From Clostridia bacterium (GTDB lineage: Bacteria; Bacillota; Clostridia; Oscillospirales; CAG-272), in assembly GCA_017533565.1 (NCBI GenBank), contig JAFXHU010000031.1, forward strand, positions 1 to 32,194: a stretch of DNA of 32,194 bases, given 5' to 3'. A program made the position numbers and the translations under genes. Each line of letters begins with the position of its first letter. Position 1 is the stretch's first letter. Below, piece by piece: positions 1-9,462 of this stretch. The notes below the pieces were generated by a model that saw only the letters and a list, made by a program, of their open reading frames with translations, had not been told where the DNA came from and searched no databases.

Positions 1-517
1 CCGCGCTTCCGCCGTCGGTGTCAAAGGTAACGGTGTAGGTGTTAAGAGTCCAAGCTGCCTTTACGGTCACGTCGGCGGTTACGGCAGTAGTGAAATCGTA
101 TGCAACCTCTCCAACGTACCAGCCCGCAAAGGTATAGCCCTCCTTGGTGGGTGCAGCGGGAAGAGTTGCGGTAGCACCGTGTGCCACGGTCTGTGCATCA
201 ACCGCGCTTCCTCCGTCGGCGTCGAAGGTAACGGTGTAGGTGTTAAGAGTCCAAGCTGCCTTTACGGTCACGTCGGCGGTTACGGGCGTGCCGAAATCGT
301 ATGCGGCCTCGCCAACGTACCAGCCCGCGAAGGTATATCCCTCCTTGGTAGGTGCTTCGGGAGCAGTTGCGGTAGCTCCCTCCTCTACGGTTTGCGCTTC
401 AACCGCGCTTCCGCCGTCGGTATCGAAGGTAACGGTATAATTAACCTTCTTGCCGCAGCTTGTTACGGTCAAAAGTGCAAGAGCAACCAAGAGTATTGCT
501 ACAAGAATCTTTTTCAT
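1..517 (-). CDS. InlB B-repeat lipoprotein, 5' part (runs off left edge)
   Basis: This is the first 172 codons of a minus-strand gene that continues beyond position 1. The product starts with a lipoprotein signal peptide: a Lys-Lys N-terminus, a hydrophobic stretch to about residue 17 and a lipobox-like VTSC with Cys21. After a short linker it enters tandem Listeria-Bacteroides (InlB B-type) repeats, with the hallmarks YTVTFDxDGGSAV, PTKEGYTFAGWY and TVKAAW. The repeat period is 67 residues; two units are complete and a third has begun. The family consists of small beta-grasp-like modules in secreted Gram-positive proteins, often adhesins or spacers. The ATG at 515-517 is preceded by an AAAGGA-type ribosome site, and the gene has its own consensus promoter (617-646), so it is a separate transcription unit from the gene upstream. 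The full length and any C-terminal functional domain are not visible. Confidence 0.9.
   Translation of the reverse strand, partial: MKKILVAILLVALALLTVTSCGKKVNYTVTFDTDGGSAVEAQTVEEGATATAPEAPTKEGYTFAGWYVGEAAYDFGTPVTADVTVKAAWTLNTYTVTFDADGGSAVDAQTVAHGATATLPAAPTKEGYTFAGWYVGEVAYDFTTAVTADVTVKAAWTLNTYTVTFDTDGGSA
31..432 (-). repeat. Tandem 201-bp DNA repeat encoding InlB units
   Basis: Two in-frame copies lie at about 31-231 and 232-432, and a partial copy begins on the signal-peptide side near 433. The first 54 bases of the two copies (from 31 and from 232) are identical and the rest is highly similar. The period of 201 bp equals 67 codons, so gain or loss of a unit would keep the frame. The array probably continues left of the window. 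Confidence 0.9.
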
Positions 518-616
518 AAAGTTTTTTCCTTTCAAATTAATTTTATTTCAAATAGCGTATTTGGTATCAAAAAACACTACAAAAAATACATAATTAAACA
601 TAACTGTTATTTTTGT

Positions 617-646
617 ATTATACTACCTATTGACTGTTATTGTCAA
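617..646 (-). promoter_or_regulatory. SigA-type promoter for the InlB lipoprotein at 1-517
   Basis: On the minus strand there is a perfect -35 TTGACA (641-646) and a perfect -10 TATAAT (617-622), separated by 18 bp. Transcription would start near 610, giving a leader of about 93 nt before the ATG at 517. The leader is AT-rich. I saw no convincing terminator hairpin between the stop of the preceding gene (746) and this promoter. Confidence 0.88.
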
Positions 647-745
647 GGGCTTCGCTTAAAAATGCAGATTTTTATGGCGATTTCCCATTATTTTTGATAA
701 AAAACGGGTGAAAAGCCTCCGATTTTGTTCATATCGGTATCACGG

Positions 746-3700
746 TTACGCCGAAAGCTCCTCGCATATTTTTGCATAATATGAATAAATATTCTCAAAC
801 GGTGCAAAGGACGCCTTATCCTCCGAGGACGCCTCAAGCTCGGTGTAGAGTGCCTCAAGCTCTCCGTAAAGCTCAACGACGGTGGTGAGGGTAAGCTCGC
901 TTCCCGAAATCTCGTAATTAAGCAATGCTGCTTCAAGAGCGAAAAGCTTGCTTGCAACCGCCGCGGCGTTTTCGGTGAATGCCTCGGTCAAAAGCAGCTC
1001 GCGCGCCGAATCAAACAGGGCGAGATTGCCCTCCAGCGTTGCGAAAAGCGCCTTTGCCTTCGAGCTTAATCCTCCGAAGGCGTTGACTACGGCAACGGCG
1101 GAGTCCTTGTCGAAAACGGGGGTGGCGTCGGTTTTATTTACGAATGCGCTTAACATACCGTAATATTCCGCAAGGAATACGTCCAATTTCAGCTCGTAAT
1201 AGACGTCGTAAATATCCGCGCCCTCGCTGCCGAAATTGAGAAGGACGGAGGCGTAGATTTCTCTGTACGTGCAGATAGTATAATCGAAGGTCCAGAGGAT
1301 AGCCTCCGTGCCGTCCTCGGCACTGTAAGCCTCAAACAAAGGCTCGTAGTAGTATGCGTAGATTATGCTTTCGGGTGCGCTCATAAGCTCCGCGCTTATG
1401 GCGAGTGCCTTTTCGTAGGAGGCAAGGAAATAGTTGTAGTTATAGCTCGTGCCGCTTGTCAAAAGATAGCCCGCCGTCTGGACGTCGCGAAGGGCAAGCG
1501 AAAGCGCGTCAAGCTTATCCGCCCATTCGCCAAGGTCGGTAGCCTTGTCAAGGCTCGCTCTTATTGCCGCGTATTTATCGTAGGCGGCTTTGAGATAGTA
1601 TTCAAAGCTTTCCTTATCCTCTCCGACAAGTCCTTCTGCCGCCGTGGCAACCTTATCCATTCTTGCGGTGAAATCGCTCTGCCATTCGGTGTAATCGTAG
1701 CGGTTGGCAAAAACCTCTATCGCGAGAATAAGCTCGTCGTAGATAAACTGATTTTCCGAAGAAAGCTTACTTCTCATAAAGTCGGATATCATCGTATTAA
1801 AGAGGCTCGCGTAAGCCGCGTAGGAATCCTCCGCGTCAAAGGAAAGCGAGGGGATTCCGAGGTTTTTATAAAATACGTTGAATATCGCAATCACGTTATA
1901 CTGCTGTGCGGGCGAGAGCGAAACGAACCTGTCAAAGAGTGCCTTCACGCTCTCTCCGTACGCCTCGCTTCCCTCGTAATCGTTGCCGCCTCCGCATTTT
2001 TCAATGATTGCAACGTAATCCTTTATAATACCGTCGTAGGTTTCATCCTCAACAAGCCCGTCGGTAAAGCCGAGAACCGTCTTTCGCACGTACTCGAGAA
2101 TATCCGCAAGGGTTACGCTCGTGCTTTCGTCAACGCCAAAGAGCAGATTGACCGAAACGCTTTCGTAAAGGTATTTTTCCGCACAGTCCGCACCGCCCGA
2201 AAGCGCGCTTGCCAAGTCCTTTGCAATATAGTAGTTATATATGAGCCTCGTGGAGTCGAGATACTCGTAATTGCTGATATCGTATATGGACATAACCGCG
2301 GTAAGGAGGTGAGCGTAAAGCGTTTGCACCCCGTTCGGCATACCGCAGATTATAAGGGTTTCCATAAGCTCGCTTTCGTCCGCCTCGTATAGATACGCAT
2401 ACAGCATATCAAACAAATCGTTCTCCTCCCTCCATTCGGAGATGAGGTAATACATATCGGAGAAGTAGTAAACGTAGCCCTCTCCGAGGATTTTAATCAC
2501 AGTCTGGCGCAGCGAGGTGTAATAATCCTCGAGTCCCACCTCCCGCCAATTGTCGGGAATATCCTTTACGAGGTCGTAAACGTCGAGGGCATGCTCGAGG
2601 GTATCCCTCATAAACGTAAGCTCCGAGCTATCCATTATCGGATAGGAGCTGAAGTATATACGCTCGGATTCGTTTTCGTAAACCACGCTGTCCCCGTACA
2701 GCTCTATAAGCTCAAGAAGCAGGGGGGCAACGGTATAAATCGCACTGTCCGCCTCGTCAAAGAGAGCAAGAGAGGATTCCACCCTTTCGTAGCTGTCAAG
2801 ATACAGCACGCACTCGCCGTACTCGATAGCGAAAACGCCCTTGAAAAGACGGATGTTGGCCGCCCAGATATTAAATCCGTAGGACATTGCCGCGCGTGCA
2901 ACGTTGAACACCGTAGCCTCGTCAAGAAGGTCCTTTTCGGAGCGAGGCATATCCACGTATGCCGACATAAGACGGAGCGCAAGCTCGCCAAGCTCCTGCT
3001 CTATTTCAGGCTCGCTCTCCCCCTCCCAGTTAACCGCGTTAAACTGCTCCGAGCTATCCAAAAAGAGCGATACGTCGGTATAAAGGAGCTGTACGTCGTA
3101 ATAATACTCCTTCCCGCCGAAGGTTACGGTAAGCGTTTGCTTTACCGAGGGGTTTTCCGCGCTTACCGCGGACATATCAAGTCCCTTTATCATATCGTCG
3201 GTGATTGCGGTTTCCCTTCTAATCGTGCCGCCGTTTCCCTTTATAACGAATCTTCCGCCCGAGGCGTCAACACCGTCCGTATAGTGGCTGTTATAGGTAA
3301 TCTTGTTAGGCTCGTGAAATTCAACCGACTCGATTTCGTGTATATTTACGTTGAAGCTTCCCTCACAGCTTTCGCCGTCCTTCGTATATTTGACGGTAAG
3401 CGAAAGATTTGATTTTGCAACCGAGGAATCAAAGCCGCTTACGGTTATCGAAGCACTTGAAAGCTGGATTGAGCGCGAGCTTCCGTCGTAATCGGTTATT
3501 TTGACCATACCCGTTCCGTTGTCAAAGCCGTCACCGACGAGATAATCGGTAATCGCGCCCTTTACAACCACTCTGTCAACGACGGTGACCTCTATTTCGG
3601 TTACGGCTCCGCCGTATTCGATTTTAACCGTCTGCTTACCGAGGGCGTCCTTATCGTATCCGTAAACCGTTACTCCCTTTTCGTCAATACCGATTTCGGT

Positions 3701-3889
3701 GGTTTTCTTTCCCGTATTCACGTTCAAAATCACACCCGAGAGATTAAGCTCCTGTCCGCGAACGTAAACGGCTTGAAATTCGCTGTCCTCGCTTACCGAA
3801 ATCGACTCCGCGGAGGTGCAGGACACGGCGAAAACGACAAGAGCAAGCATCGCCGCAATCAACAAACCGAATTTAATACATCTTTTCAT
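746..3889 (-). CDS. Lipoprotein with Ig-like (Big_3-type) domains and a long helical domain of unknown function
   Basis: The 1047-residue product has a signal peptide ending at a weak lipobox (AVSC, Cys24). Residues about 30-270 look like three consecutive bacterial Ig-like modules. The first is clearest, with the Big_3 pattern of a RGQELNLSG strand, a VTVYGYD turn and a closing strand pair with YGG. The third contains FGGKEYYYDV. The remaining 770 or so residues (about 275-1047) are rich in Leu, Ala, Tyr, Glu and Asp, with heptad-like hydrophobic spacing and few Gly or Pro. I expect an almost all-helical extracellular domain and recognise no family. The ATG at 3889 has an AGAGG site (3901-3905), and the gene starts 40 nt after the LRR lipoprotein ends, so the two are probably co-transcribed. 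Surface anchoring is well supported; function is unknown. A solute-binding or TPR-like fold is possible but I see no diagnostic motif. Confidence 0.85.
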   Translation of the reverse strand: MKRCIKFGLLIAAMLALVVFAVSCTSAESISVSEDSEFQAVYVRGQELNLSGVILNVNTGKKTTEIGIDEKGVTVYGYDKDALGKQTVKIEYGGAVTEIEVTVVDRVVVKGAITDYLVGDGFDNGTGMVKITDYDGSSRSIQLSSASITVSGFDSSVAKSNLSLTVKYTKDGESCEGSFNVNIHEIESVEFHEPNKITYNSHYTDGVDASGGRFVIKGNGGTIRRETAITDDMIKGLDMSAVSAENPSVKQTLTVTFGGKEYYYDVQLLYTDVSLFLDSSEQFNAVNWEGESEPEIEQELGELALRLMSAYVDMPRSEKDLLDEATVFNVARAAMSYGFNIWAANIRLFKGVFAIEYGECVLYLDSYERVESSLALFDEADSAIYTVAPLLLELIELYGDSVVYENESERIYFSSYPIMDSSELTFMRDTLEHALDVYDLVKDIPDNWREVGLEDYYTSLRQTVIKILGEGYVYYFSDMYYLISEWREENDLFDMLYAYLYEADESELMETLIICGMPNGVQTLYAHLLTAVMSIYDISNYEYLDSTRLIYNYYIAKDLASALSGGADCAEKYLYESVSVNLLFGVDESTSVTLADILEYVRKTVLGFTDGLVEDETYDGIIKDYVAIIEKCGGGNDYEGSEAYGESVKALFDRFVSLSPAQQYNVIAIFNVFYKNLGIPSLSFDAEDSYAAYASLFNTMISDFMRSKLSSENQFIYDELILAIEVFANRYDYTEWQSDFTARMDKVATAAEGLVGEDKESFEYYLKAAYDKYAAIRASLDKATDLGEWADKLDALSLALRDVQTAGYLLTSGTSYNYNYFLASYEKALAISAELMSAPESIIYAYYYEPLFEAYSAEDGTEAILWTFDYTICTYREIYASVLLNFGSEGADIYDVYYELKLDVFLAEYYGMLSAFVNKTDATPVFDKDSAVAVVNAFGGLSSKAKALFATLEGNLALFDSARELLLTEAFTENAAAVASKLFALEAALLNYEISGSELTLTTVVELYGELEALYTELEASSEDKASFAPFENIYSYYAKICEELSA

Positions 3890-3929
3890 ACAAACACATA
3901 CCTCTTTTTATCTATCCAAAACAGTTAAT

Positions 3930-6680
3930 TCAAGTGACTTGCTCGGGATGAAATACCGAATAAAGCCTTTGCCCCGCGGCAAGCTCCAAGAGCTTGCTTG
4001 TGGGATATTCCGCCTCAGCGGCGTCCTCGTAGCTGCTCCAGCCGAGGAAAACGCAGCCCTCCATTTTCGGCGCGGAAAGCGTTACGTCGGAAAAGCCGTT
4101 CAAAACCGTGCTTTCGCCTCCGAGAACGGAAAGGACAAAGCCCTCCGCGGATATTTCACAGCCAAGCACGGCGGGAACGAAGGTGGAATTCCAGCCCTCC
4201 GAAAAATCCGAAACGTCAAGCGAAGCATCGACGTAAAGCGTAAGCGAGTCGCAGGCGTAAAAGGCGTGCGCCCCGATATTTTCAATTCCCGCGCCAAGCG
4301 CAAGATAGGTGAGCGAGCCACAGGAGCGAAACGCCTGCTCCCCTATGGAGATAAGCGTTGAGGGAAGCTGTAAATCCGAAAGAACGAGGCAGCTCATAAA
4401 CGCGCCGTTGCCGATTTCGGTCACTCCCCTGCCGAGCCTTACGCTCACGAGTGACTCGCACCCGTAAAAGGCGTAAGCTCCGACCTCGGTAAGAGTATAG
4501 GGAAATTCCGCAAAAGCAAGCTCCCCGCATTTATAAAACGCTCTTTCGCCTATTTTGACGAGCGAGGATGCGACGGTAATGCTGTTTAACGACTCGCAGC
4601 CGTAAAACGCCGACTCGCCTATCTCGCACGCCCCCGCAATGACGACGCTTTTAAGTGAGGCAAAGCCGCGGAATGCGCTTTTTCCTACGTACTCGAGCTT
4701 GTCGCCCATAATCACCGTATCTATGCCGACGGTTTGGGTATTGCCGCCAATCGCATCGGCGGTACGGTATCCGCAGCCGAAGAAGGCGTAATCGCCGATT
4801 TTCGTAACTCCGACGGGGATTTCCAGCCTGTCGCTGTCGGTGTCGCCCACGTAATTATCAGAGGTGCCGCACATATAAAACGCAGACCTTCCGATTTCCT
4901 TCAGCATCGGCGGAAGGCTCGTAATCCGTAAGGACGAGCAGCTGTAAAAAACGTAATCCTCTATTTTCGCAAGGGTATCGGGAAGGGTCACGCTCTCAAG
5001 CGCGGTGCAGTTATAAAAAGCCCCCTTGCAGATAACCTTGACGCTGTTATCTATCTTAATGCTTTTAAGCTCGGTGCAGTTGTAAAAGGCGTATCTTGCG
5101 ATACCGACCGTGCCCTTATCGACCACAATATCGGCGGTGACGGTTTTGTTAAAGTCCACTATCCAATTTCCCGCATACACCGCGCCCGTTGTGGCGCTGT
5201 TATACATATCCGTCCCTCTGAAGGCGTACGCGCCAATATCCCTTACGGTGTCGGGTATCTGTATTCTCGCGAGCTTCGTACAGTTCATAAAGGCGTAATC
5301 GCCTATCGAGAGAAGCGAGCTTTCCCTTATGCACTGATTTACGTAATCGTAGGAGCCGAGTGCAACGTCTATCAGCCTTTCGCAGTACAAAAACGCCTGT
5401 GCGCCGATTTCGGTTATTCCGCTTCCCGTTACGATGCTGACAAGGTTGCTTACGGCAAAGGCGTTGCTTCCGATATAACGAACGGTATCGGGAAGCACGA
5501 CCGCAGTTATATATTGATTTGCGTACAGGGCGCTGTTGGCAATACCGACCGTGCCCTCTCTTATGCTTAAGGAAATGGCGTCGGTGCTTTTCAGACCGAT
5601 GAACCAATCCCCGACGTATATCTCGTTATCCTGTGCGCCGTTATAGAGCGCGGTTTCCAAAAACGCCGAATCTCCAATCTCGCAAACCGACTCGCCGAGC
5701 CTTACCTCCGAAAGAAGCGAGCTGTGATAAAACGCGCCCTTGCCGATTTTCAAAAGGCTGTCGGGAAGCTCCACCGAGGTGAGAGAGAGTGCCTTTGAGA
5801 AGGCAAACTCGCCGATTTCGGTCAAGCCCTCGGGAAATACGATTTCCGTAACGTCGTCACAGGCGGCAAAGGCAAAGCCGCCGATTTTTTCAAGCGAGGA
5901 CGGAAGGACGATGCGCTCAAGGTCGGAAAGGTCGGTAAAGGCGTTTTCGCCGATATATACGATGCCTTCGCCAAACTCAATCTCCCTTATTCCCGAGCAG
6001 TAGGCAAACGCGCCCTTTGAAATTTCGGTAAGACCCGAGGGCAAGCGAAGCGTTCCCTTCAGCATTCGGCAGCCCGAAAACGCGCTTTCCCCGATGCTTA
6101 CGACGCTGTCGGGAATATTTACCTTTTCAAGGTAGGAGCAGCTCGAAAATGCGAAAGCACCGATGCTCCTTACCCCGTCGGGAATAATTACCTCGGTTAT
6201 ATCCGCGGCGTTAAAGAACGCCTCGTCACCGATTGAAACGACGGGTCTTTGTCTGTACGTAGCGGGAATTTCGACAACGCCCGTGGCATCCCCCCTGTCG
6301 GTGACGCAATAGCCGCCGTCGGTAAGCTCAAGGACAAGCCCGCATCCCTCATCCCGAATAAATTCAACCGTTTCCGAGAAGGACGAGCGTGACGAGTCCT
6401 TTCCCACGGTGCGTACGGAAAGTGAGTATTTTCCCGCAGGGAGGTATTCGAGCGAATAATAGCTTCGGCTCGTTTCCTTCGTTACGGTGTCTATTCCCTC
6501 TCCCTCAATCCGTACGTTATATATTCTTGCCCCCTTCACCTCGCTCCAGCGGAGTGTCAGCGTTTCGTATTCAACGCGCACATCCTCGGGCGCAGACGGT
6601 GAATCGCCCCTTCCGCAGGCAACCAGCGGTATAATGCAGAGGAGCGAAAGGCAAAGCGTAAGTAAACGAATAAGCTTCAT
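3930..6680 (-). CDS. BspA-type leucine-rich repeat (LRR_5) surface lipoprotein
   Basis: The 916-residue product has a signal peptide with a good lipobox, LVAC (Cys22). Residues about 28-112 form one FN3-like module (LTLRWSEVKGARIYNV, then YSLSVRTVG). From about 115 to 830 there are roughly 30 LRR_5 repeats of about 23 residues with the typical IGxxAFxxCxxLxxVxLPxSLxxI pattern. Two longer insert modules of the xVYAGNWIVDF type occur, seen at EIYVGDWFIG and AVYAGNWIVD. The last 75 or so residues resemble a degenerate InlB B-repeat (GCVFLGWSSYED). BspA-like proteins are adhesins or ligand-binding surface proteins; the ligand here cannot be read. The ATG at 6680 has an AAGGAG ribosome site (6687-6692) at 6-nt spacing. 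It lies 55 nt behind the VWA gene and 40 nt ahead of the Ig-like lipoprotein, which suggests one transcript. Confidence 0.92.
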   Translation of the reverse strand: MKLIRLLTLCLSLLCIIPLVACGRGDSPSAPEDVRVEYETLTLRWSEVKGARIYNVRIEGEGIDTVTKETSRSYYSLEYLPAGKYSLSVRTVGKDSSRSSFSETVEFIRDEGCGLVLELTDGGYCVTDRGDATGVVEIPATYRQRPVVSIGDEAFFNAADITEVIIPDGVRSIGAFAFSSCSYLEKVNIPDSVVSIGESAFSGCRMLKGTLRLPSGLTEISKGAFAYCSGIREIEFGEGIVYIGENAFTDLSDLERIVLPSSLEKIGGFAFAACDDVTEIVFPEGLTEIGEFAFSKALSLTSVELPDSLLKIGKGAFYHSSLLSEVRLGESVCEIGDSAFLETALYNGAQDNEIYVGDWFIGLKSTDAISLSIREGTVGIANSALYANQYITAVVLPDTVRYIGSNAFAVSNLVSIVTGSGITEIGAQAFLYCERLIDVALGSYDYVNQCIRESSLLSIGDYAFMNCTKLARIQIPDTVRDIGAYAFRGTDMYNSATTGAVYAGNWIVDFNKTVTADIVVDKGTVGIARYAFYNCTELKSIKIDNSVKVICKGAFYNCTALESVTLPDTLAKIEDYVFYSCSSLRITSLPPMLKEIGRSAFYMCGTSDNYVGDTDSDRLEIPVGVTKIGDYAFFGCGYRTADAIGGNTQTVGIDTVIMGDKLEYVGKSAFRGFASLKSVVIAGACEIGESAFYGCESLNSITVASSLVKIGERAFYKCGELAFAEFPYTLTEVGAYAFYGCESLVSVRLGRGVTEIGNGAFMSCLVLSDLQLPSTLISIGEQAFRSCGSLTYLALGAGIENIGAHAFYACDSLTLYVDASLDVSDFSEGWNSTFVPAVLGCEISAEGFVLSVLGGESTVLNGFSDVTLSAPKMEGCVFLGWSSYEDAAEAEYPTSKLLELAAGQRLYSVFHPEQVT

Positions 6681-6735
6681 CTACTTCTCCTTTCGGTTTC
6701 GTTGCAGCCGTCGAGCGGTAAGGCGCACCGCCACT

Positions 6736-9450
6736 TTACTGCTTTTTATTCCTTCGCTCCCCGATTATTTCGTGGAGCCATTTAAATTTGAATTTACGTG
6801 CCGCAATATCAAGAAGAACAAGCACAATCGCGGCAATTATAAGGACAATTCTCGGGTCCTTTTCGATTTTTACGGTATCGGCAAGGCTTGTGAAGATTTC
6901 GGCGGGGTCGTCGATTACTTCGCCCGCGCCCTTTTCGGCAAGCTGTGCCATAAGCCTCTCTCCGTCCTCCGCCGATGCGGTCAGAGTGCCGTATTCAAGC
7001 GAGTAGGAGAAGGCGGTGTAAACGGGGATGGTATAGGGTTGCTCTCCGTCACCGTCAAGGAAGGCTATATCTATTCGGTAGAGTCCCGGCTCGGTCAAGG
7101 AAAAGCTGAATCTGCGATTGCTCTCCTCCGACTTTACCTCAATCTCTCCGTAAAGATGCTGCAAATGACGGCTTACGGGTATTACGGTAAGCTCGGCAAC
7201 CGCGTCCTCCGCAACTCCGTGAAGGTTTACCCAGTGCAGATAATTATCCTGCTTAAGCTCGTATTTTATCCCGTCCGCGCGGACGTCCTCAAAGGGGAAA
7301 ATGCTCTCGACTATATTCATGACAAGAGCCCTTCCGACGACGCTTTCGACAAAGTCACCCGACCATTCGCCGCCGAGGTCGGACATAAAGCTTCCGACCG
7401 TTCCCTTTCCGTATTTATGGTAGGCGTATATGGGAACGTATTCTCCCATAAGGGGTACGGTTGCATCCTTCTTTGCGACCGTGCCGTAGTAGCCGTTAAG
7501 CGAAGGTATTGCCGCCGCCTCTATTCCCGAGAGAATCGGGCTTCTGTCCTTTACGGTAAGCTCAAACTCACGTCCGTACTCGATTTCGGGGATAGCCTCC
7601 TCGGTAAGGTCACGGTACATTGTTCCCGAGAGCGAGCCTGCGTCGCTCACTCCGTAGTACTTTCCCCCGCCCGCGGCGGCTGCCTTTTGCATCTCCGCCT
7701 CCTTTTTGGCGTCGTCTATACCTATCGTCATAACCGACATCGTAATTCCGTCGGCAACGTTATCGTCAATATACCGCTTATAATCGTCGTAGGAGTCACC
7801 CGGCTTTCCGTCGGTTATGAGAATAATGTGCTTTCGCTCCACGTTGTTAATAAGCGAAAGGGCGCGTCCCGCCTTCATAATCGCATCCGAGAAAATCGTA
7901 CCTCCGCCCGCATCGTCCGAAAGCTTCTTTATCGCCTCCGAGATTGTTTCTCTTTGAGATACGGGAAGCACGCTGAGCCTTTCGCTCGACGCGCTGCTGA
8001 AGGATACTATTCCGCAATAATCCCTGTCGTGCAGGGCGTCAAGGCATACCCTCGCGCCGTCCATTGCCGCCTCAAGCTTTCCCGTGCTTTTCATAGAAAG
8101 CGAGGTGTCGATAACCAGCATAACGGCAACGGGAGGGGTGTAATCCTCCGCGTTTACGGGAAGCATATTTTTGAAATATACCGAGTCCTCGATATCCTTT
8201 CTGTTATATGCGTGCGGTATCGGCTTTCCGTCGGTATCCGTGTCGTTTTGTCCGCCAACGGTGAGAAGCCCTCCGCCAAGGCTGTACACGTATTCGTTGA
8301 GCATCTCCTCAAAGCCCGCGGGCATATCCGAGTAGGCGATATTCACGAGGATAATCTGCTCGTACCGTGCCATTTCCTCTATCGTTTTCGGGAAATCGGA
8401 GAGGTTCTGCTCAACGCTTATATCCGTAACGCTTTTCGTATCGGATAGGATTTCCGAGAGGGCTTGCCCCTCCCCCTCGTATCTTTCAATGACGAGAATA
8501 TTCTCAAATTCCTCGAGATTGACGTAGGTGCGGTAGCTGTTATTCAGCACCGTGGATTCGTTAATCGGCTCTCCAAACAGCTCGTAGTCCGTAATAAGCT
8601 CAAAGGTAAGCTCGTGCATTCCGCGCTCGTCGAAAACGACAGACACGGGAATTTCGTTGTCACCGTTTTTAATTCCCACGGTTGACTCGCCGCAAGGCTC
8701 TCCGTTATCGTAAAGGCGCAATATTGCCGCCTCCTCCGCCTCGGTTGCGCTGCTCTTGATAAGCAGCCTTACGGTAAAGCTCTCGCCAAGCACGATTTCC
8801 TTTTGCTCTATTTCGGCGGAAGCTATTTGCACGTCCGCCATCTCTCCGTTTGCAAACAGGGCGGTATCAACGGCAATCCCCTCCGAAATTATTTCGTGAA
8901 TGGAAAGAAGAGCATCTCCGTCGGTTTCGATGCCGTCGGAAATTACGACTATTCGCGCCGTTTTCTTGCTCTCAAGGAGCGAGGCGGAATATTCAAGAGC
9001 CTCCGAAAGCGCGGTTGCGGAGCCGTCGGGGTCCTTCGATTCCATATATTTTTCATAAGCTCCGTCCCTGTCGTCCGTAAGCTTCACAGCATAGCTGTGA
9101 CCGTATCCGAATTTTACAATACCGACCCTGCACCCCTCGGGGCACACGTCAAGCACCGTGCGGACAAATTCGTCCTTTGCATCTCTTTCCTTGCCGCCGC
9201 TGTCGGACACGTCAACGAGAAGAATTACCTCGTTGCTTTCGTTAGGCATTTCGTAGCTGTATCCAACGCCCGCAAGCAAATTCACCGCCAGCACCATTGC
9301 CACGGTGTGAAGCAGCATAGACACTATTCTGTTTCTCGTGCAGCGGTACTTTTTGTCAAGACGGAAATACGGGATTAGGGTCAAAAGCACCACGGGAACG
9401 AGCAGTAAAAGCAGCCAGGGGTATTTATACGTTATTTGAAAATCAGACAT
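6736..9450 (-). CDS. Membrane protein with two VWA domains and a GATase-like region
   Basis: The 904-residue product has two N-terminal membrane segments (about 11-28 and 44-62). A first VWA domain follows with a MIDAS-like DVSDS (Asp80, Ser82, Ser84) and VVISDGIETDGD. Next come a beta-sandwich region (about 205-310) and a class-I glutamine amidotransferase-like fold (about 315-435, LGGGLLTVGG) with no obvious catalytic Cys. A second VWA domain carries the MIDAS DTSLS (Asp448, Ser450, Ser452) and LITDGKPGDS. One C-terminal membrane segment (about 865-884) ends in a basic tail. This architecture is known from Bat-type proteins in loci with MoxR ATPases, thought to act in metal-dependent assembly or stress functions at the membrane. 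The start is supported by a G-rich ribosome site (9455-9460). The gene begins 12 nt after the preceding VWA gene ends, so coupling is very likely. Confidence 0.9.
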   Translation of the reverse strand: MSDFQITYKYPWLLLLLVPVVLLTLIPYFRLDKKYRCTRNRIVSMLLHTVAMVLAVNLLAGVGYSYEMPNESNEVILLVDVSDSGGKERDAKDEFVRTVLDVCPEGCRVGIVKFGYGHSYAVKLTDDRDGAYEKYMESKDPDGSATALSEALEYSASLLESKKTARIVVISDGIETDGDALLSIHEIISEGIAVDTALFANGEMADVQIASAEIEQKEIVLGESFTVRLLIKSSATEAEEAAILRLYDNGEPCGESTVGIKNGDNEIPVSVVFDERGMHELTFELITDYELFGEPINESTVLNNSYRTYVNLEEFENILVIERYEGEGQALSEILSDTKSVTDISVEQNLSDFPKTIEEMARYEQIILVNIAYSDMPAGFEEMLNEYVYSLGGGLLTVGGQNDTDTDGKPIPHAYNRKDIEDSVYFKNMLPVNAEDYTPPVAVMLVIDTSLSMKSTGKLEAAMDGARVCLDALHDRDYCGIVSFSSASSERLSVLPVSQRETISEAIKKLSDDAGGGTIFSDAIMKAGRALSLINNVERKHIILITDGKPGDSYDDYKRYIDDNVADGITMSVMTIGIDDAKKEAEMQKAAAAGGGKYYGVSDAGSLSGTMYRDLTEEAIPEIEYGREFELTVKDRSPILSGIEAAAIPSLNGYYGTVAKKDATVPLMGEYVPIYAYHKYGKGTVGSFMSDLGGEWSGDFVESVVGRALVMNIVESIFPFEDVRADGIKYELKQDNYLHWVNLHGVAEDAVAELTVIPVSRHLQHLYGEIEVKSEESNRRFSFSLTEPGLYRIDIAFLDGDGEQPYTIPVYTAFSYSLEYGTLTASAEDGERLMAQLAEKGAGEVIDDPAEIFTSLADTVKIEKDPRIVLIIAAIVLVLLDIAARKFKFKWLHEIIGERRNKKQ

Positions 9451-9462
9451 TTTACCCCCCGC

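Noticed and set aside
647-745. A terminator after the 1047-residue lipoprotein gene
   Set aside because: There are T-runs on the minus strand, but only 4-5 bp stems could be drawn, too weak for a confident call.
6487-8448. A 653-codon open frame on the plus strand opposite the double-VWA gene
   Set aside because: It overlaps a gene with clear VWA motifs and membrane segments. The antisense product is Arg/Val-rich and has no domain, signal peptide or ribosome site.
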